Below the pieces are notes generated by a model that ran no database searches, had not been told where the DNA came from, and worked only from the letters and a program-made list of their open reading frames with translations. From Thalassoglobus neptunius (GTDB lineage Bacteria; Planctomycetota; Planctomycetia; Planctomycetales; Planctomycetaceae): a DNA stretch of 64,000 nt. Shown in pieces: positions 47,521 to 55,242 of the stretch (positions within the stretch are counted from its first letter, which is position 1; every line of letters starts with the position of its first letter). The stretch lies in NCBI RefSeq assembly GCF_007859735.1, contig NZ_SIHI01000001.1:1038170-1102169 (forward strand), read 5' to 3'. The translations under genes were made by a program, and so were the position numbers.

Positions 47521-47609
47521 CGGAGAGAGCGGGATTCGAACCCGCGGTCCCCTTTGACAGGGACACATCATTAGCAATGATGCGCATTCGGCCACTCTGC
47601 CATCTCTCC
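47521..47609 (-). tRNA. tRNA-Ser(GCU)
   Basis: The 89-base gene has a seven-pair acceptor stem GGAGAGA/TCTCTCC with discriminator G, an anticodon loop TTGCTAA on a five-pair stem (CATCA/TGATG) giving anticodon GCU, a long variable arm typical of serine tRNA, and a T-arm with GGTTCGAATC. The 3' CCA is not encoded, so it must be added by a nucleotidyltransferase. Confidence 0.95.
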
Positions 47610-47920
47610 GTTCAACTGGGGCAACAAAATCATTGCCTCCCAGTGGCGCATGCGGAAGATAGATGTTCATTGAGCGAGTTGCAAGATTAGGAGCCTGATT
47701 CTGTGCTCCCAATTTTCCAACAGGCCATCTGGGCTCCATCTGTGCCGATTCCATCTTGACCAGATCCGCGAAATTTCTCTATGTAGGTCCAACGAAAGGA
47801 GTTTGAACTGTCTTGAGGATCGCCGACGTCTGTTTCGCCTGAAATTCTCGCTTCGTTTCAAGCTCTTTCTCGCAGTTGTTCTGTCTGCCAGCCCCCGCCT
47901 GGATTCGAATCGCCAGACCC
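47610..47920. other. Intergenic region between tRNA-Ser and the LptF/G permease
   Basis: The 311 bases carry the possible tRNA promoter and nothing else I can identify. Open frames here are out of register with the downstream permease and look like chance. Confidence 0.4.
47656..47684 (-). promoter_or_regulatory. Possible sigma-70 promoter of the tRNA-Ser gene
   Basis: On the minus strand TTGCAA (47684-47679) and TATCTT (47661-47656) are 17 bases apart. The predicted start would give a leader of about 40 bases. Each box matches consensus at four of six positions. Confidence 0.35.
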
Positions 47921-49108
47921 ATGTTCCCGATGTCCCGACTGCTCCAGCGTTATATTCTGGGTCAAGTAATCAAGGTTTTCCTCTCGATTCTTGCCGGGAT
48001 GACTTTGCTGCTGGTCTTCGTCGGTGTTTTTCAACAGGCGGCCGAACTTGGACTCACACCGCAGCACGCGGTTCGCGTTCTTCCGTATATTGTCCCCAGT
48101 TTGCTCCCATTTACGATTCCTGCAGCAATGTTGCTGACAGTGAGTGTGGTTTATGGTCGGCTGTCGGGGGATCAGGAAGTGATCGCTGCGAAAGCTGCGG
48201 GAATTCATCCAGTTTCCTTGATGTGGCCCGCATTCGCACTCGGACTTGCTTTAAGTATTGCGTCACTCGTCTTGACCGACCGGCTGATTCCGTGGTCGAT
48301 TTCCCGGATCGAACAGCATGTCGTCTCTGTGATGGAAGAGTTGTTCATGGAGCGACTCAAGTCACAACTTCAATACAGCGATCGGAAGTTGGGGCTGCAT
48401 ATCAACGTGGCCGATGTCGAGGGGCACACGCTGATTCATCCCGTGATCCAGTTTTCCAAAGGGAAGGGAGGCGTGACGACGCAGGCGGAACTGGCCCGCA
48501 TTCGATTGAGTGTCGAGCGTCAGGAAATTCTGGTTCAACTCAAGAATGGCTTCATCGAGTTTCCCGACGACAGTCGCGTCTATTTTCAGGGGGAGCGATC
48601 CGAGCGATTCCGCTGGGAAACCGATATGGGCGATCGCAAAGCGCGTCACATCCCCATTACTGAAATTTATGGAGAACTCGACAAGATTGAGCATTTTCGG
48701 GAGAGTCAAAAACAGCTTCAGGCAACAGAAGTTTTTCTCTCACTTGCAGGGGCTGACTTTCGAAGACTCGTTACCGATGCCGTCAAGCGTTCGAAAACAC
48801 TGGCGACGGATCAATCGCGGTTCAACAAGCTTCGGACAGAAGTTCACAGTCGCTGTTCCTTGGCGCTCAGTTGCTTCTTCTTCACCCTGCTGGGAGTGCC
48901 AGTTGCGGTCATGCTTGGGAAGTCCCAATTTGCGACAAGCTTCCTGTTCTGTTTCTTGCCGATTGTCTGCGGTTACTACCCGTTGACGTTGGGACTGATG
49001 TCTCAGGCGAAAAATGGTTCGATCTCTCCGGACTGGTCAATGTGGGTCGCCAATGTGCTCGTAATGATCCTCGGCGGATTCGCGATTCGGAAGGTGATTC
49101 GGTATTGA
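47921..49108 (+). CDS. LptF/LptG (YjgP/YjgQ) family permease
   Basis: LptF and LptG are the inner-membrane subunits of the Lpt machine that extracts lipopolysaccharide. The 395-residue protein has the expected layout of three membrane helices (first LLLVFVGVFQQAAELG), a periplasmic beta-jellyroll-like domain (about 140-290), and three more helices. Family phrases are LLQRYILGQVIKVFL, LPYIVPSLLPFTIPAAMLL, and SRCSLALSCFFFTLLGVPVAVMLGKS. The start may be 47921 or 47930. I cannot assign it to F or G. No lptB or second permease is adjacent. It fits with waaA and mla genes as part of a diderm envelope. Confidence 0.88.
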   Translation: MFPMSRLLQRYILGQVIKVFLSILAGMTLLLVFVGVFQQAAELGLTPQHAVRVLPYIVPSLLPFTIPAAMLLTVSVVYGRLSGDQEVIAAKAAGIHPVSLMWPAFALGLALSIASLVLTDRLIPWSISRIEQHVVSVMEELFMERLKSQLQYSDRKLGLHINVADVEGHTLIHPVIQFSKGKGGVTTQAELARIRLSVERQEILVQLKNGFIEFPDDSRVYFQGERSERFRWETDMGDRKARHIPITEIYGELDKIEHFRESQKQLQATEVFLSLAGADFRRLVTDAVKRSKTLATDQSRFNKLRTEVHSRCSLALSCFFFTLLGVPVAVMLGKSQFATSFLFCFLPIVCGYYPLTLGLMSQAKNGSISPDWSMWVANVLVMILGGFAIRKVIRY

Positions 49109-49205
49109 TTACGGAACTGAATCCGGGTACATCCACTTCTTCAACTGTCCAGCCAATCCACTTAAATCCGCTCCTGGATAGCAAGTTGTTTATTTGAAAA
49201 GGTTT

Positions 49206-49239
49206 GTGTCAATGTGCGGTCGCGGAAGGTCGTTGACAC
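49206..49239. promoter_or_regulatory. Inverted repeat overlapping the trxA -35 box
   Basis: GTGTCAA (49206-49212) and its perfect complement TTGACAC (49233-49239) are 20 bases apart. The right arm contains the whole -35 box of the trxA promoter, so a protein bound here would block polymerase. It is an operator candidate only. Confidence 0.4.
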
Positions 49240-49260
49240 TACATACACCAGATCTATAAT
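49233..49260 (+). promoter_or_regulatory. Consensus sigma-70 promoter of trxA
   Basis: A perfect TTGACA at 49233-49238 and a perfect TATAAT at 49255-49260 are separated by 16 bases. Transcription would start near 49267, giving a leader of about 60 bases before trxA. It is the strongest promoter match I find in the window. Confidence 0.8.
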
Positions 49261-49328
49261 CGCCCCAAAACCACCATGCAGCGACAAAAAAGATGCTGTA
49301 TCAGCGGGCAACCCCATAGGAGAGAATC

Positions 49329-49655
49329 ATGGCAGAAAACTTGGCCGAATTCAGCGACGATACATTCCAGTCAGACGTTCTGGAGAGCAGTGAACCCGTC
49401 CTCGTCGACTTCTGGGCGCCTTGGTGCGGCCCTTGCAAAATGTTGACACCAACGATTGAGGCACTCGCCGATCAATACGCCGGGAAGGTCAAAATCGGAA
49501 AGCTGAACACTGATGAAAATCGCCAGGCTGCGATCAACTATCAGATCAACAGCATCCCGACTTTGATCGTTTTCAAAGATGGCGAACCCGTCGATCGCCT
49601 GCTCGGATTGCAACAGCAGGAACGGATTGCTGAAGTCCTCGACCGACATCTTTAA
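49329..49655 (+). CDS. trxA: Thioredoxin
   Basis: Thioredoxin reduces disulfides in cytosolic proteins. The 108-residue product is full length, with the active site WCGPCK at 32-37 (Cys33, Cys36), the buried Asp27, and the cis-proline segment SIPTLIVFKDG. AGGAGAG lies just before the ATG. The gene has a consensus promoter, and the downstream coiled-coil gene begins 111 bases later in the same direction. No thioredoxin reductase is adjacent. There is no signal peptide. Confidence 0.97.
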   Translation: MAENLAEFSDDTFQSDVLESSEPVLVDFWAPWCGPCKMLTPTIEALADQYAGKVKIGKLNTDENRQAAINYQINSIPTLIVFKDGEPVDRLLGLQQQERIAEVLDRHL

Positions 49656-49766
49656 GACTGGTGGTGGAGTGCCGATTGAGTCTCATCAATAGTTCTAACG
49701 GGGCTCTTGATCTCAGTCGGCGATTATCACTGGGTTGTCAATCTCGCTTCGGGGAAAGGATGCCCC

Positions 49767-52424
49767 ATGTCGGACCGACCCGTTGATCATCCGTTTCCAT
49801 TCGATTCCGAGGATGATCAACGCCTGCAACAGGCGAGTGAAATTTTCACCATGTTGCAGTCTCAAATGGATGAACTCGATCGAAAGGAGCGGAGCGTCTC
49901 AGAAGCGCTTTCCCTTCTTGCGGACCGGGAAGATACGCTCGCAAAACGTACCCGCAGCCTGGAAGACCGCGAACGCGCCCTCATCACTGCTGAACAACGA
50001 TCGGGCGAAATTCTGAAGCTCGCCAGAGTTCTCCAAGCGAAAGAGCAGGAACTCGCTTCTGATCGGAAGAAGCTTGAAGCCAAAGAGGTTGAGCGACTCA
50101 ATTCTCATCAACGTCAAGTTGCTGAGAGTCAACGCGAACTCGAAGAGAAGTTTCAGCAACAGCAAGCTGCCGCGAAAGAGCAACTCGATCAACAACGACG
50201 TCAGCTCGAAGACCGCGAAAAAGAACTTCAACGAGAACGGGAAGAACATCTCAAGGCAACTTCTGCATTCCGCTCAGAAATGGAGCAACAGCGGGCTCAG
50301 TTGCTCAGCGTGCACGAGCAGACTCTCGGGAAGAAGCTGCGCGAACTCGAAGCTGCTTTCGAAAAGAGAAGTGCGGAAGAAGAACAAAAGCTTAATCGCG
50401 TGCGGGCAGAGTACGAACGCGACGTTGCCGAACTGAATCGCCAACGCGAACAGCATCAACGGGCTGTTGAGAAGTTTCAAAACGAGTCCGCCGCCCAGCG
50501 AGCCAAGCTGGCCGAAGATCACGAAGCCCAACTCGCTCATCAGCGGCGTCTTCTCGAAACAGAGTTTGCCGAGAAACAATCCGCAGCTGCTCAGGAGTTG
50601 TCTCAGGAACGTGCGCGACTTCAGTCTCAACGAGCAGAGATCGAAGCAGAGCACGACCGTCAGCAGCAGACAATCGCACAATGGGAGAAAGAATCTGCGG
50701 AGCAGCGAACAGCCTGGGAAGCTGCACGCGATCGCCAAATCGCTGACGAAAAGCAGAAACTGGAGAGCGAGTTTGCGCAACTCCGGTCCGAACTCATTGA
50801 GCAATATCACGAGAAAGAATCTCGACTCGCTGAGCGGGAGCAGCAGCTCGAACGGAATCGGGAAGACTTTCAGAAAGCGGTCGCCGACTGGGAAGTGGAG
50901 TCCTCTCGGCAGCGTGAGCAACTTGATTCGCTGCGCATTCACCAACTCGAAGAAGTTCGTCAAGAAGTTCAAAAGGAGTTCGAGCAACGACAGTTCGATC
51001 TCGATGAGCTGCAAGCTTCGATTTCCGACGAACGTCAAAACTTCGAACAGGAGAAAACACAGTGGGCTGCGGATCTCGAACAGCAGAGACAGCAGTTGGA
51101 CGCGGATCTTGTTGATCGCCGCCGCGAGTTGGATGACTTCGCAGCTTCGCAGTTGCACGAATCACAACTGCAGCTACACGTCGAGCAGGCACGTTTGAAT
51201 CAGAAGAAGAATGAACTCGACGCGGAAACGAAGAAGTTTCAAGAGACGTTCGAGCAACAACGATTTGAGCTCGAAGAAGAACTCAAGTCGCTGCGAATGG
51301 AGTTTGAAAAGAGTCTTGAACAGAAAGAGAGTGAGTTCAACGACCAGCAACGGGCGCGTCGCGAAGAGCTGTTCGACGAAGTTCGACGGCATAAAAAACT
51401 TGTTGAAGACCAGTTGAAACGCGATCAGGAACAGCTTGCACAGACCGAATCGAAACTCGAAGCAGAACGCGCGAGGTTTCGAGATCAGGTTGACGAAGCA
51501 AAGGCCCGGTTGTCTGAGGAAGAACAGGTTCAGAGAGCCAAGACTGAGCAATTTCGGACTCAAAAAATTGCGGCCCTCGATCTCCGAGAACAGCAATTGC
51601 AGCGGCGGGAGATCGATTTCAAGAAACGCTCATCGCTTCATGAAAGTCATCTGGGGCGAGTTCGAAAAGAGTTAGAAGCGTCCAAAGCCAAACTGGAACA
51701 GACAAGTCAGAAGCAAATGATCTGGCGTGAAGAAGTTGAACGGGGAATTCGCCTTCGCTTAAGTCAAATGAGACGTTACCGCGATGTCATGTCTCTGCGA
51801 GAACAGTCGCTCGATCAGGACCGCGAAGAGTTTACGGAAAGCCGAAGGAAAGCAGAATTCGAGTTGGCGGAGAGTCGCAAATTGTTCGCCGAAGAAAGGT
51901 TTCGATGGCTGCAACAGAAGGCGATTTCGACAACCAAACTTCAGGAACTCGAAAGTGAAATTCATGAGGAGTATCGGGCCGTTCAACAACTCATCGGTCA
52001 GTTCGAGCAAGCGATGGGGGCCGACGCCGAATCGGGTGCCACCGCTTCGAATTCCTTGTTCTCCGATTCTGTCACAAGCATTCAGATTTCCAATCTCTTC
52101 GAGCGACTCCGTGAAACGCATCAGCTGATCCAACATCGAATCGACCACTCGTCGATTCTGGAAGGTGATGAAACCGAACAGTCGTCCACCTTCGAGGCTG
52201 TGTTCGAAGATCTTTCGCAGCAAGTGGAATCGGTTCGAATACGAGAAGAAGAGTTGGCGGGTGCTCGAGAGCAATGGCTGGCTGACCGACACAAGGCCGA
52301 ACACGTCATTCGCGAGCTTGTGATTCAGCTGGAATCTGCACTCGACCAGATCGAGCAACTTGAACAGCAAGGGGAGGGCGGGCGACGTCATCTGGGACCG
52401 GTTCGCGGTCAAAACGTCGCTTAA
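49767..52424 (+). CDS. Giant coiled-coil protein with 69-residue repeats
   Basis: The 885-residue protein is almost entirely coiled coil from about residue 30 to 690, rich in Glu, Gln, Arg and Lys, with almost no Gly or Pro. At least three consecutive units of exactly 69 residues can be aligned (166-234, 235-303, 304-372), and further units follow with shorter length. Each begins with an aromatic and a Glu-Ser-x-x-Gln-Arg phrase (KFQNESAAQR, QWEKESAEQR, DWEVESSRQR). The C-terminal 150 residues have a helical end region (about 740-875). There is no membrane helix or ATPase motif. A filament, tether or spacer function is inferred. GGGGAAAGGA precedes the ATG at 49767; the reading frame is open upstream to 49707. 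Confidence 0.8.
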   Translation: MSDRPVDHPFPFDSEDDQRLQQASEIFTMLQSQMDELDRKERSVSEALSLLADREDTLAKRTRSLEDRERALITAEQRSGEILKLARVLQAKEQELASDRKKLEAKEVERLNSHQRQVAESQRELEEKFQQQQAAAKEQLDQQRRQLEDREKELQREREEHLKATSAFRSEMEQQRAQLLSVHEQTLGKKLRELEAAFEKRSAEEEQKLNRVRAEYERDVAELNRQREQHQRAVEKFQNESAAQRAKLAEDHEAQLAHQRRLLETEFAEKQSAAAQELSQERARLQSQRAEIEAEHDRQQQTIAQWEKESAEQRTAWEAARDRQIADEKQKLESEFAQLRSELIEQYHEKESRLAEREQQLERNREDFQKAVADWEVESSRQREQLDSLRIHQLEEVRQEVQKEFEQRQFDLDELQASISDERQNFEQEKTQWAADLEQQRQQLDADLVDRRRELDDFAASQLHESQLQLHVEQARLNQKKNELDAETKKFQETFEQQRFELEEELKSLRMEFEKSLEQKESEFNDQQRARREELFDEVRRHKKLVEDQLKRDQEQLAQTESKLEAERARFRDQVDEAKARLSEEEQVQRAKTEQFRTQKIAALDLREQQLQRREIDFKKRSSLHESHLGRVRKELEASKAKLEQTSQKQMIWREEVERGIRLRLSQMRRYRDVMSLREQSLDQDREEFTESRRKAEFELAESRKLFAEERFRWLQQKAISTTKLQELESEIHEEYRAVQQLIGQFEQAMGADAESGATASNSLFSDSVTSIQISNLFERLRETHQLIQHRIDHSSILEGDETEQSSTFEAVFEDLSQQVESVRIREEELAGAREQWLADRHKAEHVIRELVIQLESALDQIEQLEQQGEGGRRHLGPVRGQNVA
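50262..50882 (+). repeat. Three tandem 207-bp coding repeats (69-residue coiled-coil units)
   Basis: Units start at 50262, 50469 and 50676 with a fourth, shorter one at 50883. The period is exactly 207 bases. Protein similarity is moderate, DNA similarity low, so the duplication is old. Confidence 0.7.
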
Positions 52425-52656
52425 ATCATGCTTGTGGTTTCTCTTCTGTCTTCAGAGCCGATTTCGTTCGGTCAATGCGTGGCTCTTTGATGTGAGCCTG
52501 CAGAAAATCCCAGTAATGAACATGCGTGAAGAACGTTCGAAAACGCACGCTGGCGAGAAGTTTCGACAATGTCGTTGAGTTCGCTGTATGCCGAAACTCG
52601 ACGGGACGATGATCAGTTCGCTACGATGAATTTAAGGCTTTAACGAGATTGGAACT

Positions 52657-52947
52657 ATGGAACGCAAGCAACTGATCGAAACCCTGAATGAATTGCACCA
52701 GGAACTGGCGAATTCGCAGGAAGATGTCGATCCCGAAACTCAGGCACTTCTGAAACAGCTCTCTTCCGATATTGATCGGATTTGTGTAACGGAATCGGCG
52801 GAGCAACCGGAGCCGGTCAGTTCTTCGAAGCAGGAAAGCATGATCGACCAGCTTCTCGGATTGACCGATGAATTCGAGGAATCGCATCCTCGGCTGGCGG
52901 AGATTGTCGGTCGAGTTGCGAGCGCGCTGAGCCGAATCGGAATCTAA
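52657..52947 (+). CDS. DUF4404-family protein
   Basis: The 96-residue protein matches the DUF4404 pattern as I recall it: an N-terminal helix with QLIETLNELHQEL, a short acidic linker, and a C-terminal helix pair containing LTDEFEESHPRLAEIVGRVASALSRIGI. The family has no known function. It is soluble, with no signal peptide. The gene lies in the same direction between the coiled-coil gene and a methyltransferase, with gaps of 232 and 120 bases, so an operon is uncertain. Confidence 0.8.
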   Translation: MERKQLIETLNELHQELANSQEDVDPETQALLKQLSSDIDRICVTESAEQPEPVSSSKQESMIDQLLGLTDEFEESHPRLAEIVGRVASALSRIGI

Positions 52948-53067
52948 ACTGAGTTGATGGTTCGTCTGCACTGGTTCTTTCGAATCAAGACTGCGCTGGC
53001 TGGTGCAAAGCTCGCAAACCCCGGTTCGAAAACTTGTTGAACAACAACACAAGGTCACGCTGAAACG

Positions 53068-53787
53068 ATGCGCTCGAAATCTTCCGTTGAAGACATACGT
53101 GCTCGATTTGATGCTGATGTCGAGCGGTTTTCGAATCTTGAAACCGGTCAGTCCGCGACTGTCGATGCAGTTGTCTCGCTCGACTTGATTGCTCAAGCTG
53201 CCGCCGCCGTCAATCCGGAAGCAGAGTCGCTGCTCGATTTAGGTTGCGGGGCTGGGAACTTTACTCTCAGGCTTCTGGACACGGGAGTGCCGATTCGTGA
53301 CGTCACGCTGATCGATCTCAGCCAGCCCATGCTTGATCGGGCAGTTGAACGGATTCAGGCGACTTCTTCCGCGCAAGTCTCAACCTTCCAAACCGACTTG
53401 AGAGAGTGGTCATTCCCGCAGCAGCAGTATGATGTCGTTCTGGCTGCGGCGGTCTTGCATCACTTGCGCTCCGAAGAGGAATGGAAAACAACGCTGAAGA
53501 GAATTTTCGAATCGTTGAAGCCCGGCGGTTCGTTCTGGATCTTTGATTTGGTGAACTATCAATCGACTGCCGTGCATCAATTGATGTGGGCACGATACGG
53601 TGATTACCTGACTCAGCTGAAAGATGCGGAGTATCGAGATCACGTCTTTGAATACATCGAAATCGAAGACTCACCTCGTCCGCTCTCAGAGCAATTGTTC
53701 TGGCTTCGCGACGTCGGTTTTGAGTCGATCGATGTTCTTCACAGCAACACCTGTTTTGCGGCTTTCGGCGGAGTTCGCCCGCTCTAA
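53068..53787 (+). CDS. Class I SAM-dependent methyltransferase
   Basis: The 239-residue protein has a complete class I methyltransferase core: motif I LLDLGCGAGNFTLRLL at about 50-65, the acidic strand-2 end VTLIDLSQPML, DVVLAAAVLHHL as motif IV, and LKPGGSFWIFDL as motif V/VI. This matches Methyltransf_25/12-type small-molecule enzymes. The N-terminal 30 residues are variable (SVEDIRARFDADVERFSNLETGQ), a phrase seen in planctomycete methyltransferases of this sort. The substrate is unknown. The gene ends at a dispersed repeat whose first hairpin could serve as a transcription stop. Confidence 0.85.
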   Translation: MRSKSSVEDIRARFDADVERFSNLETGQSATVDAVVSLDLIAQAAAAVNPEAESLLDLGCGAGNFTLRLLDTGVPIRDVTLIDLSQPMLDRAVERIQATSSAQVSTFQTDLREWSFPQQQYDVVLAAAVLHHLRSEEEWKTTLKRIFESLKPGGSFWIFDLVNYQSTAVHQLMWARYGDYLTQLKDAEYRDHVFEYIEIEDSPRPLSEQLFWLRDVGFESIDVLHSNTCFAAFGGVRPL

Positions 53788-53861
53788 GAGCAGTCTGCTC
53801 TTTCCTGTGCTCTCGCTTGCACTGTTTCATCAGGCAAAAGGCTGAGTCTGCTCGTGCGAGT
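53786..53861. repeat. Dispersed structured repeat, copy B
   Basis: The 74-base core (53788-53861) aligns ungapped to copy A at 37351-37424. The opening hairpin is GAGCA-GTC-TGCTC and is extended by AA/TT to seven pairs here. The loop bases differ from copy A while the stem is kept. The end shares CTGAGT-Y-TGCTCGTGCGAGT with copy A. Confidence 0.75.
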
Positions 53862-54262
53862 GGGGAAAACCTGAATAAGAAATGCTCGAAGGGCTTGAGA
53901 GGTCGATAGAATTGTGCCAACGATTCGCTGGACCGGCTTCAATTCCTTGCTCGTCGAACTTGCTCATCAGAAATGTTGGATTCTGGAAAATCATCAGGAC
54001 GCCGGTGCCCGGTTCACGAAAAACAAGTCAAAGCGTGCTATAGACATGGGTGAACCGCGTTGACTGTTTTGCGTTCTGGTTGCTCGTGCGAGTTTGCAGC
54101 AACCGTTTCACAGCACGTTCTCGCCGTCGTTCAGAAATCGGGACGACGACAAAATCGGATTCATTGAAGTGACCCGGTTTTCTCCTTTCTTGTTCTTGTC
54201 CCAAGAGTGGAACCGGCAAGAATCGAGAAGTCGGGCAATGCAACAATCAATTGGAGTGAGTG
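53788..54262. other. Intergenic region between a methyltransferase and surE
   Basis: These 475 bases contain repeat copy B and the partial third copy. I see no gene. It is one of the longest noncoding stretches here and seems to be occupied by repeats. Confidence 0.5.
54078..54104. repeat. Partial third copy of the dispersed repeat
   Basis: Only the 3' segment TTGCTCGTGCGAGT is shared with copies A and B. It sits inside a local hairpin of GGTTGCT and AGCAACC. It may be a degenerate copy. Confidence 0.5.
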
Positions 54263-54964
54263 GTGAAGTTTTTGATTTCGAATGATGATGGTTTTGATGC
54301 AGAAGGAATTCTGGCACTCAAGAAGGCGGCAAGTTCTTTCGGTGAAGGGACCATTGTCGCCCCGGATCAGGGGTATTCGGGATGCGGACATCGTGTCACG
54401 GACAAAGCTCCGATCCGTGTCGAATCGAGGCCGGATGACGTGCATGTGGTCTACGGAACTCCGGCGGATTGCACACGACTTGGATTGGTCAAACTCGTGA
54501 AGGACCCGGACTGGGTTCTCTCGGGAATCAATCATGGAGGAAATCTCGCTGGTGACATTTTCATGTCGGGCACAGCTGCGGCAGCACGAGAGGCAGCTAT
54601 TTCAGGCAAAAAGGCGATCGCATTCTCCCAGTACATTCATCTGGAACTCAGTCCCCCCAATTGGGAACGCACAACTCTCTGGACTCGTCATGTTCTGAAC
54701 GTGCTCTTCGACAAAGAACTGAAACCGGGCCAGTTCTGGAACGTTAACTTTCCCGCACTTCCCGAAGGAGATGTGACCCCGGAGATTGTTTTCTGTCGAC
54801 ATGACACGAGTCAGGTTGATCTGACCTACGAATGGTCCGCTGACGGGGCCATGTATCGCGGTGTTTACCGAGAGAGAGGACGTCGGCCAGGTTGTGATGT
54901 TGATGTCTGCTTCTCCGGAAAGATTTCCGTCACGCGGATTCAACTGGATGCGAGTGCTGAGTGA
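54263..54964 (+). CDS. surE: 5'-nucleotidase SurE
   Basis: SurE is a metal-dependent phosphatase of nucleoside monophosphates. The 233-residue product has SNDDGFDAEGI with metal ligands Asp8 and Asp9, the serine ligand region GYSGCGHRVT, YGTPADC, the metal-site SGINHGGNLAGD, and GTAAAAREA. The start is a GTG. I chose 54263 because GGAG lies six bases upstream and this gives the usual Asp8/Asp9 numbering; a second GTG directly upstream at 54260 is in frame. The gene often sits with pcm or nlpD; neither is here. It is a single gene. Confidence 0.95.
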   Translation: MKFLISNDDGFDAEGILALKKAASSFGEGTIVAPDQGYSGCGHRVTDKAPIRVESRPDDVHVVYGTPADCTRLGLVKLVKDPDWVLSGINHGGNLAGDIFMSGTAAAAREAAISGKKAIAFSQYIHLELSPPNWERTTLWTRHVLNVLFDKELKPGQFWNVNFPALPEGDVTPEIVFCRHDTSQVDLTYEWSADGAMYRGVYRERGRRPGCDVDVCFSGKISVTRIQLDASAE

Positions 54965-55242
54965 TCGCATCGCGGATTGACGAAACGCTCGAGAGTTGAA
55001 ATCGGAACAGTGATGTCCCTTGAAGCGATGGAGGGTTGCCGGAGAGAGGACGAAACTTGAGCGACAAAATGATCATTCGTTGCGATGAAACAGACCATAG
55101 AGTCAGGAAAATCGTTGGCGTCGCGGATGTGAATGGCTGGAATTTCGTGTTTGGGTTTTAATTCGACCGTTTCGACTGATAGAGTGGAAGCAGCACCCAC
55201 CTGTGGAATGCGCTCCCTCCTGCGACGAGATGGTTCCTCACC

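Noticed and set aside
50274-51158. A 294-codon minus-strand frame opposite the coiled-coil gene.
   Set aside because: The codon use for Glu and Gln in the coiled coil leaves few stops on the other strand. The frame is a mirror with Leu/Phe-rich text.
54940-55200. An 86-codon minus-strand frame between surE and the DUF1549/DUF1553 gene.
   Set aside because: It overlaps the end of surE, has no clear ribosome-binding site and no domain character.
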